From Pseudomonas mosselii (lineage in GTDB: Bacteria > Pseudomonadota > Gammaproteobacteria > Pseudomonadales > Pseudomonadaceae): DNA of 64,000 bases. The notes below the pieces were generated by a model. The model was given only the letters and a program-made list of their open reading frames with translations. It was not told where the DNA came from and did no database searches. Position 1 is the first letter of the stretch; the number at the start of each line of letters is the position of its first letter. Where the stretch lies: contig NZ_QJRP01000011.1 in the NCBI RefSeq assembly GCF_003205295.1, positions 62,001 to 126,000 of the forward strand. Reading direction: 5' to 3'. The position numbers and the translations under genes are program-made. Positions 44,725 through 53,753 of the stretch are shown piece by piece.

Positions 44725-45804
44725 ATGCAACGAATTCCTTGCGTACTCATGCGCGGTGGCACCTCCAAGGGCCCCTTTTTCCATGCATGGGACCTTCCTG
44801 CCAATGTGGTCGAACGCGATGAATTGCTGATCAACCTGATGGGTTCCGGGCATGAACTGGAAATCGACGGCATCGGTGGCGGTAGCCCGCAGACCAGCAA
44901 GGTAGCAATTGTCAGCCCCTCGCTGCATGCCGACGCCGATGTCGACTATCTGTTCGTCCAGGTCATGGTTGCCCAGCGCCGCGTCGATACTGCGCCCAAC
45001 TGCGGCAATATGCTTTGCGCCGTTGGCCCGTTCGCCATCGAACAGGGCCTTGTCAAAGGCCAGGATGGCAAGACTTTGGTGCGTATCCGCAACCTGAACA
45101 CCGGCACCTTCGTCAATTCGCTGGTGGAAACCCCCGGCGGCATCGTGCGCTACGAAGGCCGTACGGCGATCGATGGCGTACCGGGCACTGCCGCTCCGGT
45201 GCACCTGACCTTCCTCAATGCGGTCGGCAGCAAGACCGGCAAGCTGTTCCCCACTGGCAAGGCCAAGGATGTGATCGATGGCGTAGCGGTCACCTGCATC
45301 GACATGGCCATGCCGATGATGGTGGTAGAAGCCAGCCAGCTGGGTGTCAGCGGCTCGGAAACCCCGGCCGAACTCGATGCCAACGTCGGTCTGCTCGAGC
45401 GCCTCGAGGCGTTGCGTCTGAAGGCCGGCAAGGCCATGGGCCTAGGCGACGTTAGCGGTATGGTCATCCCGAAACCGGTGCTGGTGTCCAAGCCCCGCTA
45501 TGACGGCACTTTGCAGGTTCGCTATTTCATGCCGCACAACTGCCACCGCGCCCTGGCTATCACCGGAGCGATAGGGCTGGCGACTGCCTGCGTCAGCCCA
45601 GGCACAGTCATCGGCGAACTGCTGGGCGAGGGGGCCGAGCAACTGGCCGAGGTTCGCCTTGAACATCCAAGTGGCGGTATCGATGTTGCGCTGTCACGCA
45701 GCGGTGCCGATGGCAAGACGATTCAGGCTTCGGTGGTGCGAACGGCCCGGCGGCTGTTCTCAGGCTTCGTTTACGCCCCTACATTCCGCAGGTTGGCGGG
45801 GTAG
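44725..45804 (+). CDS. PrpF-family isomerase (4-oxalomesaconate tautomerase / aconitate isomerase-like)
   Basis: A 359-residue protein of the diaminopimelate-epimerase fold. It begins IPCVLMRGGTSKGPFF, the PrpF/GalD signature, and has DGIGGGSPQTSKVAIV, the cysteine-bearing APNCGNMLCAVGPFAIEQGL, IDGVPGTAAPVHLTFLNAVG, and MPHNCHRALAITGAIGLATA. Family members isomerise unsaturated tri- or dicarboxylates: GalD makes a keto-enol shift in gallate breakdown, PrpF acts on 2-methylaconitate, and a fungal homologue (Adi1) interconverts cis- and trans-aconitate. Next to tcuAB, an aconitate isomerase role is the most sensible guess, but gallate-pathway GalD cannot be excluded. Confidence 0.75.
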   Translation: MQRIPCVLMRGGTSKGPFFHAWDLPANVVERDELLINLMGSGHELEIDGIGGGSPQTSKVAIVSPSLHADADVDYLFVQVMVAQRRVDTAPNCGNMLCAVGPFAIEQGLVKGQDGKTLVRIRNLNTGTFVNSLVETPGGIVRYEGRTAIDGVPGTAAPVHLTFLNAVGSKTGKLFPTGKAKDVIDGVAVTCIDMAMPMMVVEASQLGVSGSETPAELDANVGLLERLEALRLKAGKAMGLGDVSGMVIPKPVLVSKPRYDGTLQVRYFMPHNCHRALAITGAIGLATACVSPGTVIGELLGEGAEQLAEVRLEHPSGGIDVALSRSGADGKTIQASVVRTARRLFSGFVYAPTFRRLAG

Positions 45805-45877
45805 GCCCAGAGCGGTAGCCAGACCTGTACATTCGCAACAAGCGCATCCGCACAATTTCAATAATGGGTGATGCCTC

Positions 45878-47191
45878 ATGAGACTTGCCAAATCGCTGTA
45901 CTTCCAGATCCTCTGCGCCGTCCTGCTGGGCGTGGTGGTCGGTCACTTCTGGGCGCAACAGGCCGTTGCGCTCAAGCCACTGGGTGACGCGTTCATCAAG
46001 CTGATCAAGATGATGATCGCGCCGGTGGTCTTCTGCACCATCGTCACCGGTATCGCCGGCATGACCGACAAGCGCTCCCTCGGGCGTTTGATGAGCAAGA
46101 CCCTGCTGCTGTTCCTGGTGCTGACCGTGGCCAGTCTGATGATCGGCCTGGCAGCGGTTTACCTGTTCCGCCCTGGGGTCGGCATGAACATCGACCCGGC
46201 CACGCTCAGCACCGAGGGGCTTGGCCAGTACGCCGCGTCTGCGGCGAAGCTCGGTGTTGTCGACTTCTTCATGCATATCATTCCCGACACCTTCATCGGT
46301 GCATTCAACAAGGGTGAAGTGTTGCCGGTGCTGTTTATCGCGGTGCTCAGCGGTTTTGCCCTGTCATCCATGGGCGAGAAGGGCAAGCCGGTACTCGATG
46401 TGCTGGAATCTGCTTCGACCATGGTGTTCCGCATCTTTGGCTACCTGATGCGTTTCGCCCCGGTCGGCGCCTTCGGTGCGCTGGCCTTCACCGTCGGGCA
46501 GTACGGCGTGACGTCCCTAGGCGCATTGGCCAAGCTGGTTGGTACGCTCTACATCGCCTGTGCGTTTTTCGTGCTGGTGGTGCTCGGTGGCATCTGCCGT
46601 GCCCACGGCTTCAGCCTGTGGAAGCTGCTGCGCTATTTTCGCGAGGAGTTTCTGGTGGTGCTCGGCACCTCGTCCACCGAGCCCGTGCTGCCACGCATGC
46701 TGGAAAAACTGGAGAAGCTGGGCTGCAAGAAAGGCGTGGTCGGACTGGTGCTGCCAACCGGCTATTCCTTCAATCTCGACGGTACGGCCATCTACCTGTC
46801 GCTGGCGGCGGTGTTCATCGCTCAAGCCTGCAACATCGATCTGAGCCTCGGTCAGACGGTGACCATGCTGGCGATCATGCTGTTGTCGTCAAAAGGTGCA
46901 GCGGGTGTGACTGGCAGTGGCTTCGTTGCGCTGGCCTCGACTTTGACCGTCATTCACGACATCCCGTTGGCAGGGCTTGCCTTGCTGATCGGTATCGATC
47001 GCTTCATGTCCGAGGCGCGTGCCCTGACCAGCCTGGCCAGCAACGCCGTGGCCACCGTGGTCATCTCGCTGTCGGAAAATGCCTGTGACCGCGAAACCCT
47101 GTTGCGCCGGCTGAACGGTATTGCAGTTGCACCCGCCGAGGCGGGTGCGGTACCTGCCGAATGGTCTGCCGAGCCTCGGCATCACGGCTGA
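45878..47191 (+). CDS. dctA: C4-dicarboxylate/cation symporter, DctA family
   Basis: A 437-residue secondary carrier of the glutamate/dicarboxylate:Na+(H+) family. Family marks are FIKLIKMMIAPVVFCTIVTG, LVVLGTSSTEPVLPRMLEKL with the serine-rich hairpin, PTGYSFNLDGTAIYLSLAAV and SSKGAAGVTGSGFVALASTL. It imports succinate, fumarate, malate and similar acids. In this locus it may carry a tricarboxylate or its breakdown product; specificity cannot be read from sequence. Confidence 0.87.
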   Translation: MRLAKSLYFQILCAVLLGVVVGHFWAQQAVALKPLGDAFIKLIKMMIAPVVFCTIVTGIAGMTDKRSLGRLMSKTLLLFLVLTVASLMIGLAAVYLFRPGVGMNIDPATLSTEGLGQYAASAAKLGVVDFFMHIIPDTFIGAFNKGEVLPVLFIAVLSGFALSSMGEKGKPVLDVLESASTMVFRIFGYLMRFAPVGAFGALAFTVGQYGVTSLGALAKLVGTLYIACAFFVLVVLGGICRAHGFSLWKLLRYFREEFLVVLGTSSTEPVLPRMLEKLEKLGCKKGVVGLVLPTGYSFNLDGTAIYLSLAAVFIAQACNIDLSLGQTVTMLAIMLLSSKGAAGVTGSGFVALASTLTVIHDIPLAGLALLIGIDRFMSEARALTSLASNAVATVVISLSENACDRETLLRRLNGIAVAPAEAGAVPAEWSAEPRHHG

Positions 47192-47314
47192 AAGCCTCTT
47201 CCACTTCCCATCGTTGACTTAGAATCCCACTCAGCATCCCGGCGATGCCGAGTGGGGTAGGGGGCCGTCTGCCTTGCCGATGGCCGCAACAGAATAAAAA
47301 CAAGAGATAAGACC

Positions 47315-48619
47315 ATGCTCGCACTCCTGGGCCTGATCATGGTGGTGACCTTCACCTACCTGATCATGAGCAAGCGCCTGTCGCCTATCGTTGCGCTCAC
47401 CGTGGTACCCATTGTCTTCGCAGTGATCGGCGGCTTCGCGCCTGAACTGGGCAAGATGATGCTCGATGGCTTGAAAATGGTGGCGCCCTCGGCAGCGCTG
47501 TTGCTGTTCGCCATCCTGTTCTTCGGCCTGATGATCGATGCCGGGCTGTTCGACCCGCTGATCCGCAAGATCCTCAAGCGTGTCAATGGCGACCCGGTCA
47601 AGATCGCCATCGGTACCGCGCTGCTGTCGCTGCTGGTGGCGCTCGACGGTGACGGCACCACCACCTACATGATTACCTGCGCAGCCATGCTGCCGCTGTA
47701 CAAGCGTATCGGCATGAACCCGATGATCCTGGCAACGGTGTCCATGCTGTCGCTGAGCATCATGAGTGGCATGAGCCCCTGGGGTGGGCCGGCGACCCGG
47801 GCCATTGCCGCGCTCGGGCTGGATGCGACCGAGTATTTCATCCCGATGCTGCCGACCGTGATCGGCGGTGCGGCCTGGGTGGTGTTCACCGCCTTCCTGC
47901 TGGGCCGTGCCGAGCGCCGACGCATCGGCAACATCGCCCTGGAGTCGGGGGGCGGCAACTGCTACATCAAGGAAATTCTCGGCGACAACCCGCACAAGCG
48001 CCCACGCTTGGCCTATGTGAACCTGATGCTTGTGATTGCCGTCATGACAGCTCTGGTGATGGGCGTCATGCACTCCGCACTGTTGTTCATGATCGGTTTC
48101 GTCGCGGCGCTGATGATCAACTACCCGCAGCTGGAGCTGCAGAAAGAGCGCATCCTCGCTCACTCGGGCAACGCCATGACCGTGGTACTGCTGGTATTCG
48201 CCGCAGGCATCTTCGCGGGAATCTTCTCGGGCACCAAGATGGTCGATGCGCTGGCGCAGACCCTGGTCGACTGGATTCCCGAGGCGTGGAGCCACTGGTT
48301 CCCGCTGGTGGTGGCGCTGACCAGCATGCCACTGACCTTCGTACTGTCCAACGACGCCTACTACTTTGGCGTGGTGCCTATCCTTGCCAACGCTGCGGCC
48401 GCCTACGGCATCGACCCGGTTGAAATCGCCCGCGCCTCGGTGCTGGGGCAGCCAGTGCACCTGATGAGCCCGCTGGTAGCCTCGACCTTGCTGCTGGTGG
48501 GCATGGTCGATCGCGACATCGGCGACTTCCAGAAGGCCACCGTGAAATGGGCGGTGCTGACATCGCTGGTCATCACCGCACTGGCCTTGGTCACGGGTGC
48601 CTTGTCCTTCTTCGTCTGA
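47315..48619 (+). CDS. CitMHS-family citrate/proton symporter
   Basis: A 434-residue carrier with about twelve helices. It begins MLALLGLIMVVTFTYLIMSK and has LDGDGTTTYMITCAAMLPLY and MLSLSIMSGMSPWGGPATRA, the conserved helix-hairpin parts of CitM/CitH carriers that import citrate with a divalent metal. In this island it is a reasonable importer for aconitate, citrate or tricarballylate. It is 123 bases after the DctA gene and may share its transcript. Confidence 0.87.
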   Translation: MLALLGLIMVVTFTYLIMSKRLSPIVALTVVPIVFAVIGGFAPELGKMMLDGLKMVAPSAALLLFAILFFGLMIDAGLFDPLIRKILKRVNGDPVKIAIGTALLSLLVALDGDGTTTYMITCAAMLPLYKRIGMNPMILATVSMLSLSIMSGMSPWGGPATRAIAALGLDATEYFIPMLPTVIGGAAWVVFTAFLLGRAERRRIGNIALESGGGNCYIKEILGDNPHKRPRLAYVNLMLVIAVMTALVMGVMHSALLFMIGFVAALMINYPQLELQKERILAHSGNAMTVVLLVFAAGIFAGIFSGTKMVDALAQTLVDWIPEAWSHWFPLVVALTSMPLTFVLSNDAYYFGVVPILANAAAAYGIDPVEIARASVLGQPVHLMSPLVASTLLLVGMVDRDIGDFQKATVKWAVLTSLVITALALVTGALSFFV

Positions 48620-48678
48620 TCTGTCCAGGGCGCCGTTGGCGCCCAACCTCACCCAAGAACAACAACAGAGTATCGAAC

Positions 48679-49932
48679 ATGTCCCGAACTGTTTTCCGTG
48701 GGGCTACTTGTGGCCTGCTGTGCGGCTGGCTGCCTGTGGCCGGCGCCGCCGGATTCATCGACGACGGCAAGCTCAAGCTGCAGCTGCGCAACGTTTACTT
48801 CAACGAAAACTTCCGCGACGAACAAGGCATGAGCGCCCGCGCTGCTGCAAATGCAAAGAGCGAGCGGGTGGAATGGGCACAGGGGGTTCTGCTCGACTAC
48901 CAGTCAGGGTTCACTCAAGGCCCGCTGGGGCTGGGGATCGATGCCCTGGGGCTCGCAGGCTTACGGCTCGATTCGGGCCGCGGGCGCAGCGGTACCGGCT
49001 TGCTGCCGGTGCATGACGATGGCCGTGCCGCGGACGAGTTCGTCAGTGCCGGGGTGACGGCCAAGGCGCGACTGGGGCAGACTATGGTCAAGCATGGCAC
49101 CTTGTTGCCGAAGACGCCGGTGCTGGTCTACAACGATGCGCGGTTGTTGCCGCAGACCTACCAGGGCACGCAGCTGACCAATACCGATGTCGATGGCCTG
49201 ACCTTGACCGCCGGCTACCTGGACCGCTTCAAGCAGCGGGATTCCTCCGACAGCACGGGCCTGTTCCTGGATGGCTACAGCGGCGGGGAGTCTGGCAGTT
49301 TCAGCTTTGCCGGGGCCGACTATGCCGTCAGCAAGCAGCTACGCATGAGCTATTTCCACAGCCAGCTCGAGCACTTCTACCGCCAGGACTACATCAGCCT
49401 GGTACACGACCTGTCATTGGCTGGCGGGGTTTTCACCACCGACTTGCGCTATTTCAAGAGCCGCGACAGCGGAGCCGCTCATGGTGGCGAGATCGACAAT
49501 GACATGTTCAGCGGTCAGCTGTCCTATATACACTCCGGGCACACTATCGGTGCCGGTTACCAGGTGCTCGACGGCGAGGCCGGGTTGCCATACATCAGCG
49601 GCGCGACGGTCTATTCGTTCAGCAATGTGGGCATCGGCAAATTCATCGAGGAGGAAGAGAAAACCTGGATGGCGAGCTATGCCTACAATTTTGCAGCGGC
49701 CGGTGTCCCCGGGCTCACCTTCATGGCGCGCTACCTGAGCGGGGACAACGGTCGCTCCGCTGGCGACGGGCTAAGCGAGTGGGAGCGTGATGTGGAAGTT
49801 GCCTACGTGGTGCAATCCGGGCCTGTGAAAGGGTTGGGCGTGAAACTTCGTAACTATGTCTACCGTTCTGATTTTTCCCGAGGTCGCGACAGCAACCGGA
49901 TCTATCTGACCTACGATATAGCGGTTTGGTAA
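48679..49932 (+). CDS. OprD-family outer-membrane porin
   Basis: A 417-residue porin. A signal peptide ends near AGAAGF, then FIDDGKLKLQLRNVYFNENF, EWAQGVLLDYQSGFTQGPLG and GLGIDALGLAGLRLDSGRG are the diagnostic OprD start. The barrel ends YLTYDIAVW. OprD-type channels admit specific carboxylates or basic amino acids. Placed after two acid carriers it is likely the outer-membrane entry for the same tricarboxylate. ATG 48679 follows the 60-bp gap after the CitMHS gene. Confidence 0.9.
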   Translation: MSRTVFRGATCGLLCGWLPVAGAAGFIDDGKLKLQLRNVYFNENFRDEQGMSARAAANAKSERVEWAQGVLLDYQSGFTQGPLGLGIDALGLAGLRLDSGRGRSGTGLLPVHDDGRAADEFVSAGVTAKARLGQTMVKHGTLLPKTPVLVYNDARLLPQTYQGTQLTNTDVDGLTLTAGYLDRFKQRDSSDSTGLFLDGYSGGESGSFSFAGADYAVSKQLRMSYFHSQLEHFYRQDYISLVHDLSLAGGVFTTDLRYFKSRDSGAAHGGEIDNDMFSGQLSYIHSGHTIGAGYQVLDGEAGLPYISGATVYSFSNVGIGKFIEEEEKTWMASYAYNFAAAGVPGLTFMARYLSGDNGRSAGDGLSEWERDVEVAYVVQSGPVKGLGVKLRNYVYRSDFSRGRDSNRIYLTYDIAVW

Positions 49933-49974
49933 TGGCGGCAGCGCTCGCTCGCCAGGTGCTGGCAGATAAACGAA

Positions 49975-50892
49975 TCACGCTCCGCACGGCTGTGGCGCTT
50001 TCCTGCCTAACCGGATCAGCTCGTTGGAGAAACACAGTCCGCTGAGGATCAAACCTGCGCCAAGGTACAAAGTGTCTCTCGGCACCTCATTGAGGATCAA
50101 GAATGCCAGTAGCGCGGCAAACAGCGGTTCCGTCAGTTCCAGTGCCTGAACTTGCGATGGTTTCAGATACTCGATGGCCTTGGTGGTACAGAAGAAGCCG
50201 AGGATGGTCGGCAATGCGGCCAGAGCCAGCAATGCAATGACCGCCGCCATCGATAGCTCTGCGATGATGAACCCGTCGGTCGCAGCCGGCATCAGCAGAT
50301 AAAGACTGCCGAAAAACAACAGTTGCCGAGTGAAATGCAGCCCTCCGGAAACGCCCATGCGCTTCATGGCAACCGAAAATGCGCCATATCCGCAGCCTCC
50401 GATCGAAGCGAGCACTGCGCCTTGCAGGGTGAAGCCTTGTTCCAGGTCAGCGCCAAAAATCACGGCAATACCGGCTATCGTCAATCCGGCGCCTACCGTC
50501 GCGTTGGCGGTAATTGGGTCTTTGAGGATGATCCGCCCCAGCAAGATCGAAGAAATGGAGGCGCTTGCCATCAGGATCACCACGACGCCGGCAGCGGCGT
50601 AATGGCTGTAGGCCAAGGTTTCAAAGTGGAACAGCACAAAAATGCCGAGAAAGGCGCAAACGGCGGCAGGGAGCCACTTGGCCGTATGCACGGGCCGCTT
50701 GAGGAACATGAGCAAGGCTGACAGCAACAGGCAGCCAAGTACGGTTTTTATCAGGGCGATGCTGCTGGAGCTGAATCCACTGTTCATCAACACTTTGCTG
50801 AGTACGCCGATGGTTGCATTCAGTGCAGCGGCGCACAGTGCAAAGACGACCCCTTTGCCGAAACGAGATTGCATCAGTACATTCCTTGTCAT
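49975..50892 (-). CDS. DMT-superfamily (EamA) exporter
   Basis: A 305-residue membrane protein with about ten helices and two EamA repeats. GKGVVFALCAAALNATIGVL lies at the start of the first repeat, AGVVVILMASASISSILLG is typical of its third and fourth helices, and LAALPTILGFFCTTKAIEYL is in the second repeat. The start ATG (50892) overlaps the stop of the diguanylate cyclase gene by four bases, so the two are translationally coupled. The substrate, probably a small metabolite or amino acid, is unknown. Confidence 0.85.
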   Translation of the reverse strand: MTRNVLMQSRFGKGVVFALCAAALNATIGVLSKVLMNSGFSSSSIALIKTVLGCLLLSALLMFLKRPVHTAKWLPAAVCAFLGIFVLFHFETLAYSHYAAAGVVVILMASASISSILLGRIILKDPITANATVGAGLTIAGIAVIFGADLEQGFTLQGAVLASIGGCGYGAFSVAMKRMGVSGGLHFTRQLLFFGSLYLLMPAATDGFIIAELSMAAVIALLALAALPTILGFFCTTKAIEYLKPSQVQALELTEPLFAALLAFLILNEVPRDTLYLGAGLILSGLCFSNELIRLGRKAPQPCGA

Positions 50893-52439
50893 TGGTCTTG
50901 AGCTTTCGCTTGGTCGACATACAGGCCATTGCGACCTGCTTGCTTGGCGAGATAGAGCGCCTGGTCCGCGCGTTCCAGCAGCGATGACGGGCTGTCGAGG
51001 GTTGGCCCGCCGGAGCAGGCGATACCGATACTGGCGGTCACATGCCCGAAAGGGCTGCCTTCGTGAGGGATGGATTGCAAGGCCAGGCGCTCGAGCATCA
51101 GCCTGGCAACGACGGTCGCTCCGTCATTGTCGGTATCGGGCAGGATCACAGCCATTTCCTCACCCCCGTAACGTGCCAGCAGATCGCGAGGGCGGCGGAT
51201 GCAGGAGGCGAGCAGGTGAGCCATCTGCTGCAGGCAAGCATCGCCAGCCGGATGCCCATAGGTGTCGTTGTAGCGTTTGAAATGATCGATGTCGATCATC
51301 AGCAAAGCCAGCGTGGTCCGGCCTCGGTAGGCCGTGCGGATCTCCTGGGTCAGCGTCTCGTCAAAGCAGCGTCGGTTGGCAAGTCCTGTCAGCGCATCAT
51401 GCATCGCTTGGTGCTCAAGCTGCTGGTTGCTCTCAAGCAGTTGCTGCTGGGCCAGTCGAAGTTCGCTTTCGACTGCGTCACGCCGGCTCATGGCCCGAAT
51501 CAGCAGCCAGCCAATGGTTCCGGTCAATGCAAGCAGCGCCGCAACCACCAGCGACGACAGCAGCGCCTCGAGCCGCCAGGCCGAGAGTGCTTCCTGCTTG
51601 CCCAGCGCGACCGTTGTCACCAGGGGTAGCTTGTCGCTCTTGCGAAACGCATAGAGGCGCTCCACGCCGTCAAGGCTGGAGGTGAATGATGCGGTGCCGG
51701 CTGACTGGTCGATGAGGTACTTAGCGAAGATTGGCGACTTTGAAAAGTTGCGCTCCATGTCCTGTTCCCGAAACGGATAGCGCACCAACATGGAGCCGTC
51801 GGTAAAGGTCAGCCCAATGGCTCCGTCATGGCCGACGTCCAAACTGCCGAAAAGCTGCAGGAAGTTTTCAACGCCAAGCGTCATGGCAACAACGCCGGCG
51901 AATTCACCGCGGTCATCGTTGAATCGCCTGCTGATGGTGATCACCCATTCCTGGGTGACCCGGCTACGGATTGGCAGGCCGATGAAAGGGTCGCGGGACG
52001 GGTCGTCACGGTGGTGGATGAAGAAGGCCCGGTCGCTGCTGTTGGCCCCGACGGGGGTAGGGCGGTTGGACGACATGAGCCAGCGACCATCCTTCGCATA
52101 GATGGTGATGCCGCTCATTGGCGGCATCAATGGCTGCTGACGCTTGACCAGCTGACCCAGCCGTTCGATCTGCCCAGGTTCGGCGCCCTCGGTTTCCAGG
52201 CGCTCGACCAGGCCGAGCAGCAGCATTGAGCTCTGCCGGACGATACCTTCCGAATAGGTGGACAGTGCCTGGGTCAGGTTCAGGCCATGGACATCGATGT
52301 CTTCCAAGGCACGCTCGCGAGAGGCCATGACCTTCCAGAGCGTTAGCGAGGCGAGGGAACAACCTATGACCGATAGCAATAGCACAACGAGATGAATGTC
52401 ACGCTTCGTCAATTCACGCGCCTTTTCCCTGAGGATCAA
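50889..52439 (-). CDS. Membrane diguanylate cyclase with periplasmic dCache-like sensor
   Basis: A 516-residue protein. A first membrane helix lies at about residues 18-38 and a second at about 290-312, enclosing a periplasmic sensor of the dCache type with SDRAFFIHHRDDPSRDPFIG, VTQEWVITISRRF and DGVERLYAFRKSD. The C-terminal GGDEF domain has LMIDIDHFKRYNDTYGHPAG and the active-site motif GGEEM. Five residues before it stands RPRD, the inhibitory I-site that lets c-di-GMP shut off the enzyme. It makes cyclic di-GMP in response to a periplasmic signal, which in dCache domains is often an amino or organic acid. Confidence 0.9.
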   Translation of the reverse strand: MILREKARELTKRDIHLVVLLLSVIGCSLASLTLWKVMASRERALEDIDVHGLNLTQALSTYSEGIVRQSSMLLLGLVERLETEGAEPGQIERLGQLVKRQQPLMPPMSGITIYAKDGRWLMSSNRPTPVGANSSDRAFFIHHRDDPSRDPFIGLPIRSRVTQEWVITISRRFNDDRGEFAGVVAMTLGVENFLQLFGSLDVGHDGAIGLTFTDGSMLVRYPFREQDMERNFSKSPIFAKYLIDQSAGTASFTSSLDGVERLYAFRKSDKLPLVTTVALGKQEALSAWRLEALLSSLVVAALLALTGTIGWLLIRAMSRRDAVESELRLAQQQLLESNQQLEHQAMHDALTGLANRRCFDETLTQEIRTAYRGRTTLALLMIDIDHFKRYNDTYGHPAGDACLQQMAHLLASCIRRPRDLLARYGGEEMAVILPDTDNDGATVVARLMLERLALQSIPHEGSPFGHVTASIGIACSGGPTLDSPSSLLERADQALYLAKQAGRNGLYVDQAKAQDQ

Positions 52440-52579
52440 GTTGAGCGTCGACCCGATTTAGCTAACCAGACGGTCAAGAAGTAACTATCTGGTTCATGTG
52501 CAATAATATAACAGCTAAATCGTGGTACGGTCCGACATGATTACACGGGCTGAAGTCTTCCTCCGAGCGCGCGACATCA

Positions 52580-53680
52580 TTATCTTGCAACAGGGGGGCA
52601 AGCAGAGTGAGCAGGGTAATCAGGCAAGTAACCTTGGAGGTAGCGCACGGTCTTATCCAGCGTTTTCGCCATGTCGGGATGTGCCAACTGATACTTTCGC
52701 TCCAGTTGCTTGCTTTCACTCATGTCGAAGCGCTGTGTCTGAATGAAGTTCAATGACTCGGGGCTGATCGCGAACCTGGCCGCCAGCCCGGGGATCTTCA
52801 AGAGCCCCTTTAGCAACCCTATTGGTACATGGCGGTGGGGTGCCTTGATCTTCAGCGCTTTTGCCAGTTGCTCGAGCATACCCTGCAAGTTCGGAGTGTG
52901 CTCGAAGAGCGCCAGGACCTCCCGGTTGGCCATCGCGGGGTCGAACGCCACGCAGGTCATCATCTTCACCAGATAGTCAACGCTGACCAATGGCAGCCAG
53001 TGCCTGGTGGAGCCAGGGACAGCCTTGAAGCGGCCCAGTGCCAGATTTCGAATGAGTTCGGCCAATGGTTGTCCTTCAGGGATATGCCCACTCTCGCTGT
53101 GGCCACACACCGTGGCAGGATGAACGATCGCGTAATCTGCGCTGACTTCCTGCATGTAACGGATAACTGCAAAATGGGACTCCAGCTTGCTGCCTTCGTA
53201 ACCGCCTGCACGGCCGTAGACTGTTGGCCAATGAGTGTTTTCAGGGTGCTCGTTATCAATCCCGATACTCGCAAGGTAGGTAATGTTCTGCACCATATAG
53301 CCGCCCACCATCAGTAAGCGGACGCGCTGGTTCGCCGCGAGCCTGGCGACTCTCAGCGCTCCTTGCACATTGACCGCGCGGGCCTGCTCCGTTGTCAGAC
53401 CCCAGGTAAACTGCGCCGCGAGGTGAAAAACAACGGAGGCCGAAGACACGCGTTGCTTGTCTGCTTCACTGAGTCCAAGCCCCTCCCTGCTGATATCCCC
53501 TTCAACCGCATGAATAAAAGCAGGGTCACCGCCCAGGCGGGTTACCTGCTCTCTGAGGTGTCCGATGTTGTCGGGGTTGCGCATAAGCACCTGGGTCGTG
53601 TGCCCTGTTGCAGTGAGATGTGCCAACAAGTGTTGACCCACAAACCCACTGCCGCCTGTGACGAAGCATTCCACGCTCAT
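52580..53680 (-). CDS. NAD-dependent epimerase/dehydratase (extended SDR)
   Basis: A 366-residue extended short-chain dehydrogenase. The nucleotide-binding motif is FVTGGSGFVGQHLL at residues 6-19, and the catalytic Tyr-Lys pair is in GGYEGSKLES. The VHPATVCGHSESGHIPEG segment is typical of the family. The start at 53680 fits the motif spacing. It is divergent from a MerR gene, and a MerR-type promoter drives it. The substrate is not clear; members act on sugar nucleotides, aldehydes or steroids. Confidence 0.85.
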   Translation of the reverse strand: MSVECFVTGGSGFVGQHLLAHLTATGHTTQVLMRNPDNIGHLREQVTRLGGDPAFIHAVEGDISREGLGLSEADKQRVSSASVVFHLAAQFTWGLTTEQARAVNVQGALRVARLAANQRVRLLMVGGYMVQNITYLASIGIDNEHPENTHWPTVYGRAGGYEGSKLESHFAVIRYMQEVSADYAIVHPATVCGHSESGHIPEGQPLAELIRNLALGRFKAVPGSTRHWLPLVSVDYLVKMMTCVAFDPAMANREVLALFEHTPNLQGMLEQLAKALKIKAPHRHVPIGLLKGLLKIPGLAARFAISPESLNFIQTQRFDMSESKQLERKYQLAHPDMAKTLDKTVRYLQGYLPDYPAHSACPPVAR

Positions 53681-53710
53681 GTCTGAACCCTTGTCTGGAT
53701 GATCGGTGCA

Positions 53711-53741
53711 GGCTAAGGTGTAGAGCATACTCTACAGTCAA
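53711..53741 (-). promoter_or_regulatory. MerR-type promoter with 19-bp spacer
   Basis: On the minus strand, TTGACT (53741-53736) is followed after 19 bases by TTAGCC (53716-53711). The spacer holds the perfect palindrome GTAGAG-TATG-CTCTAC (53735-53720). A stretched spacer with a palindrome is characteristic of MerR-controlled promoters. The site lies in the divergent region and directs transcription of the SDR gene. Confidence 0.7.
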
Positions 53742-53753
53742 GAGGTTTTTACT

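Noticed and set aside
44725..45804. Direct naming of the PrpF-family gene as galD
   Set aside because: No other gallate pathway genes are present and the context is tricarboxylate use; family membership alone does not decide the substrate.
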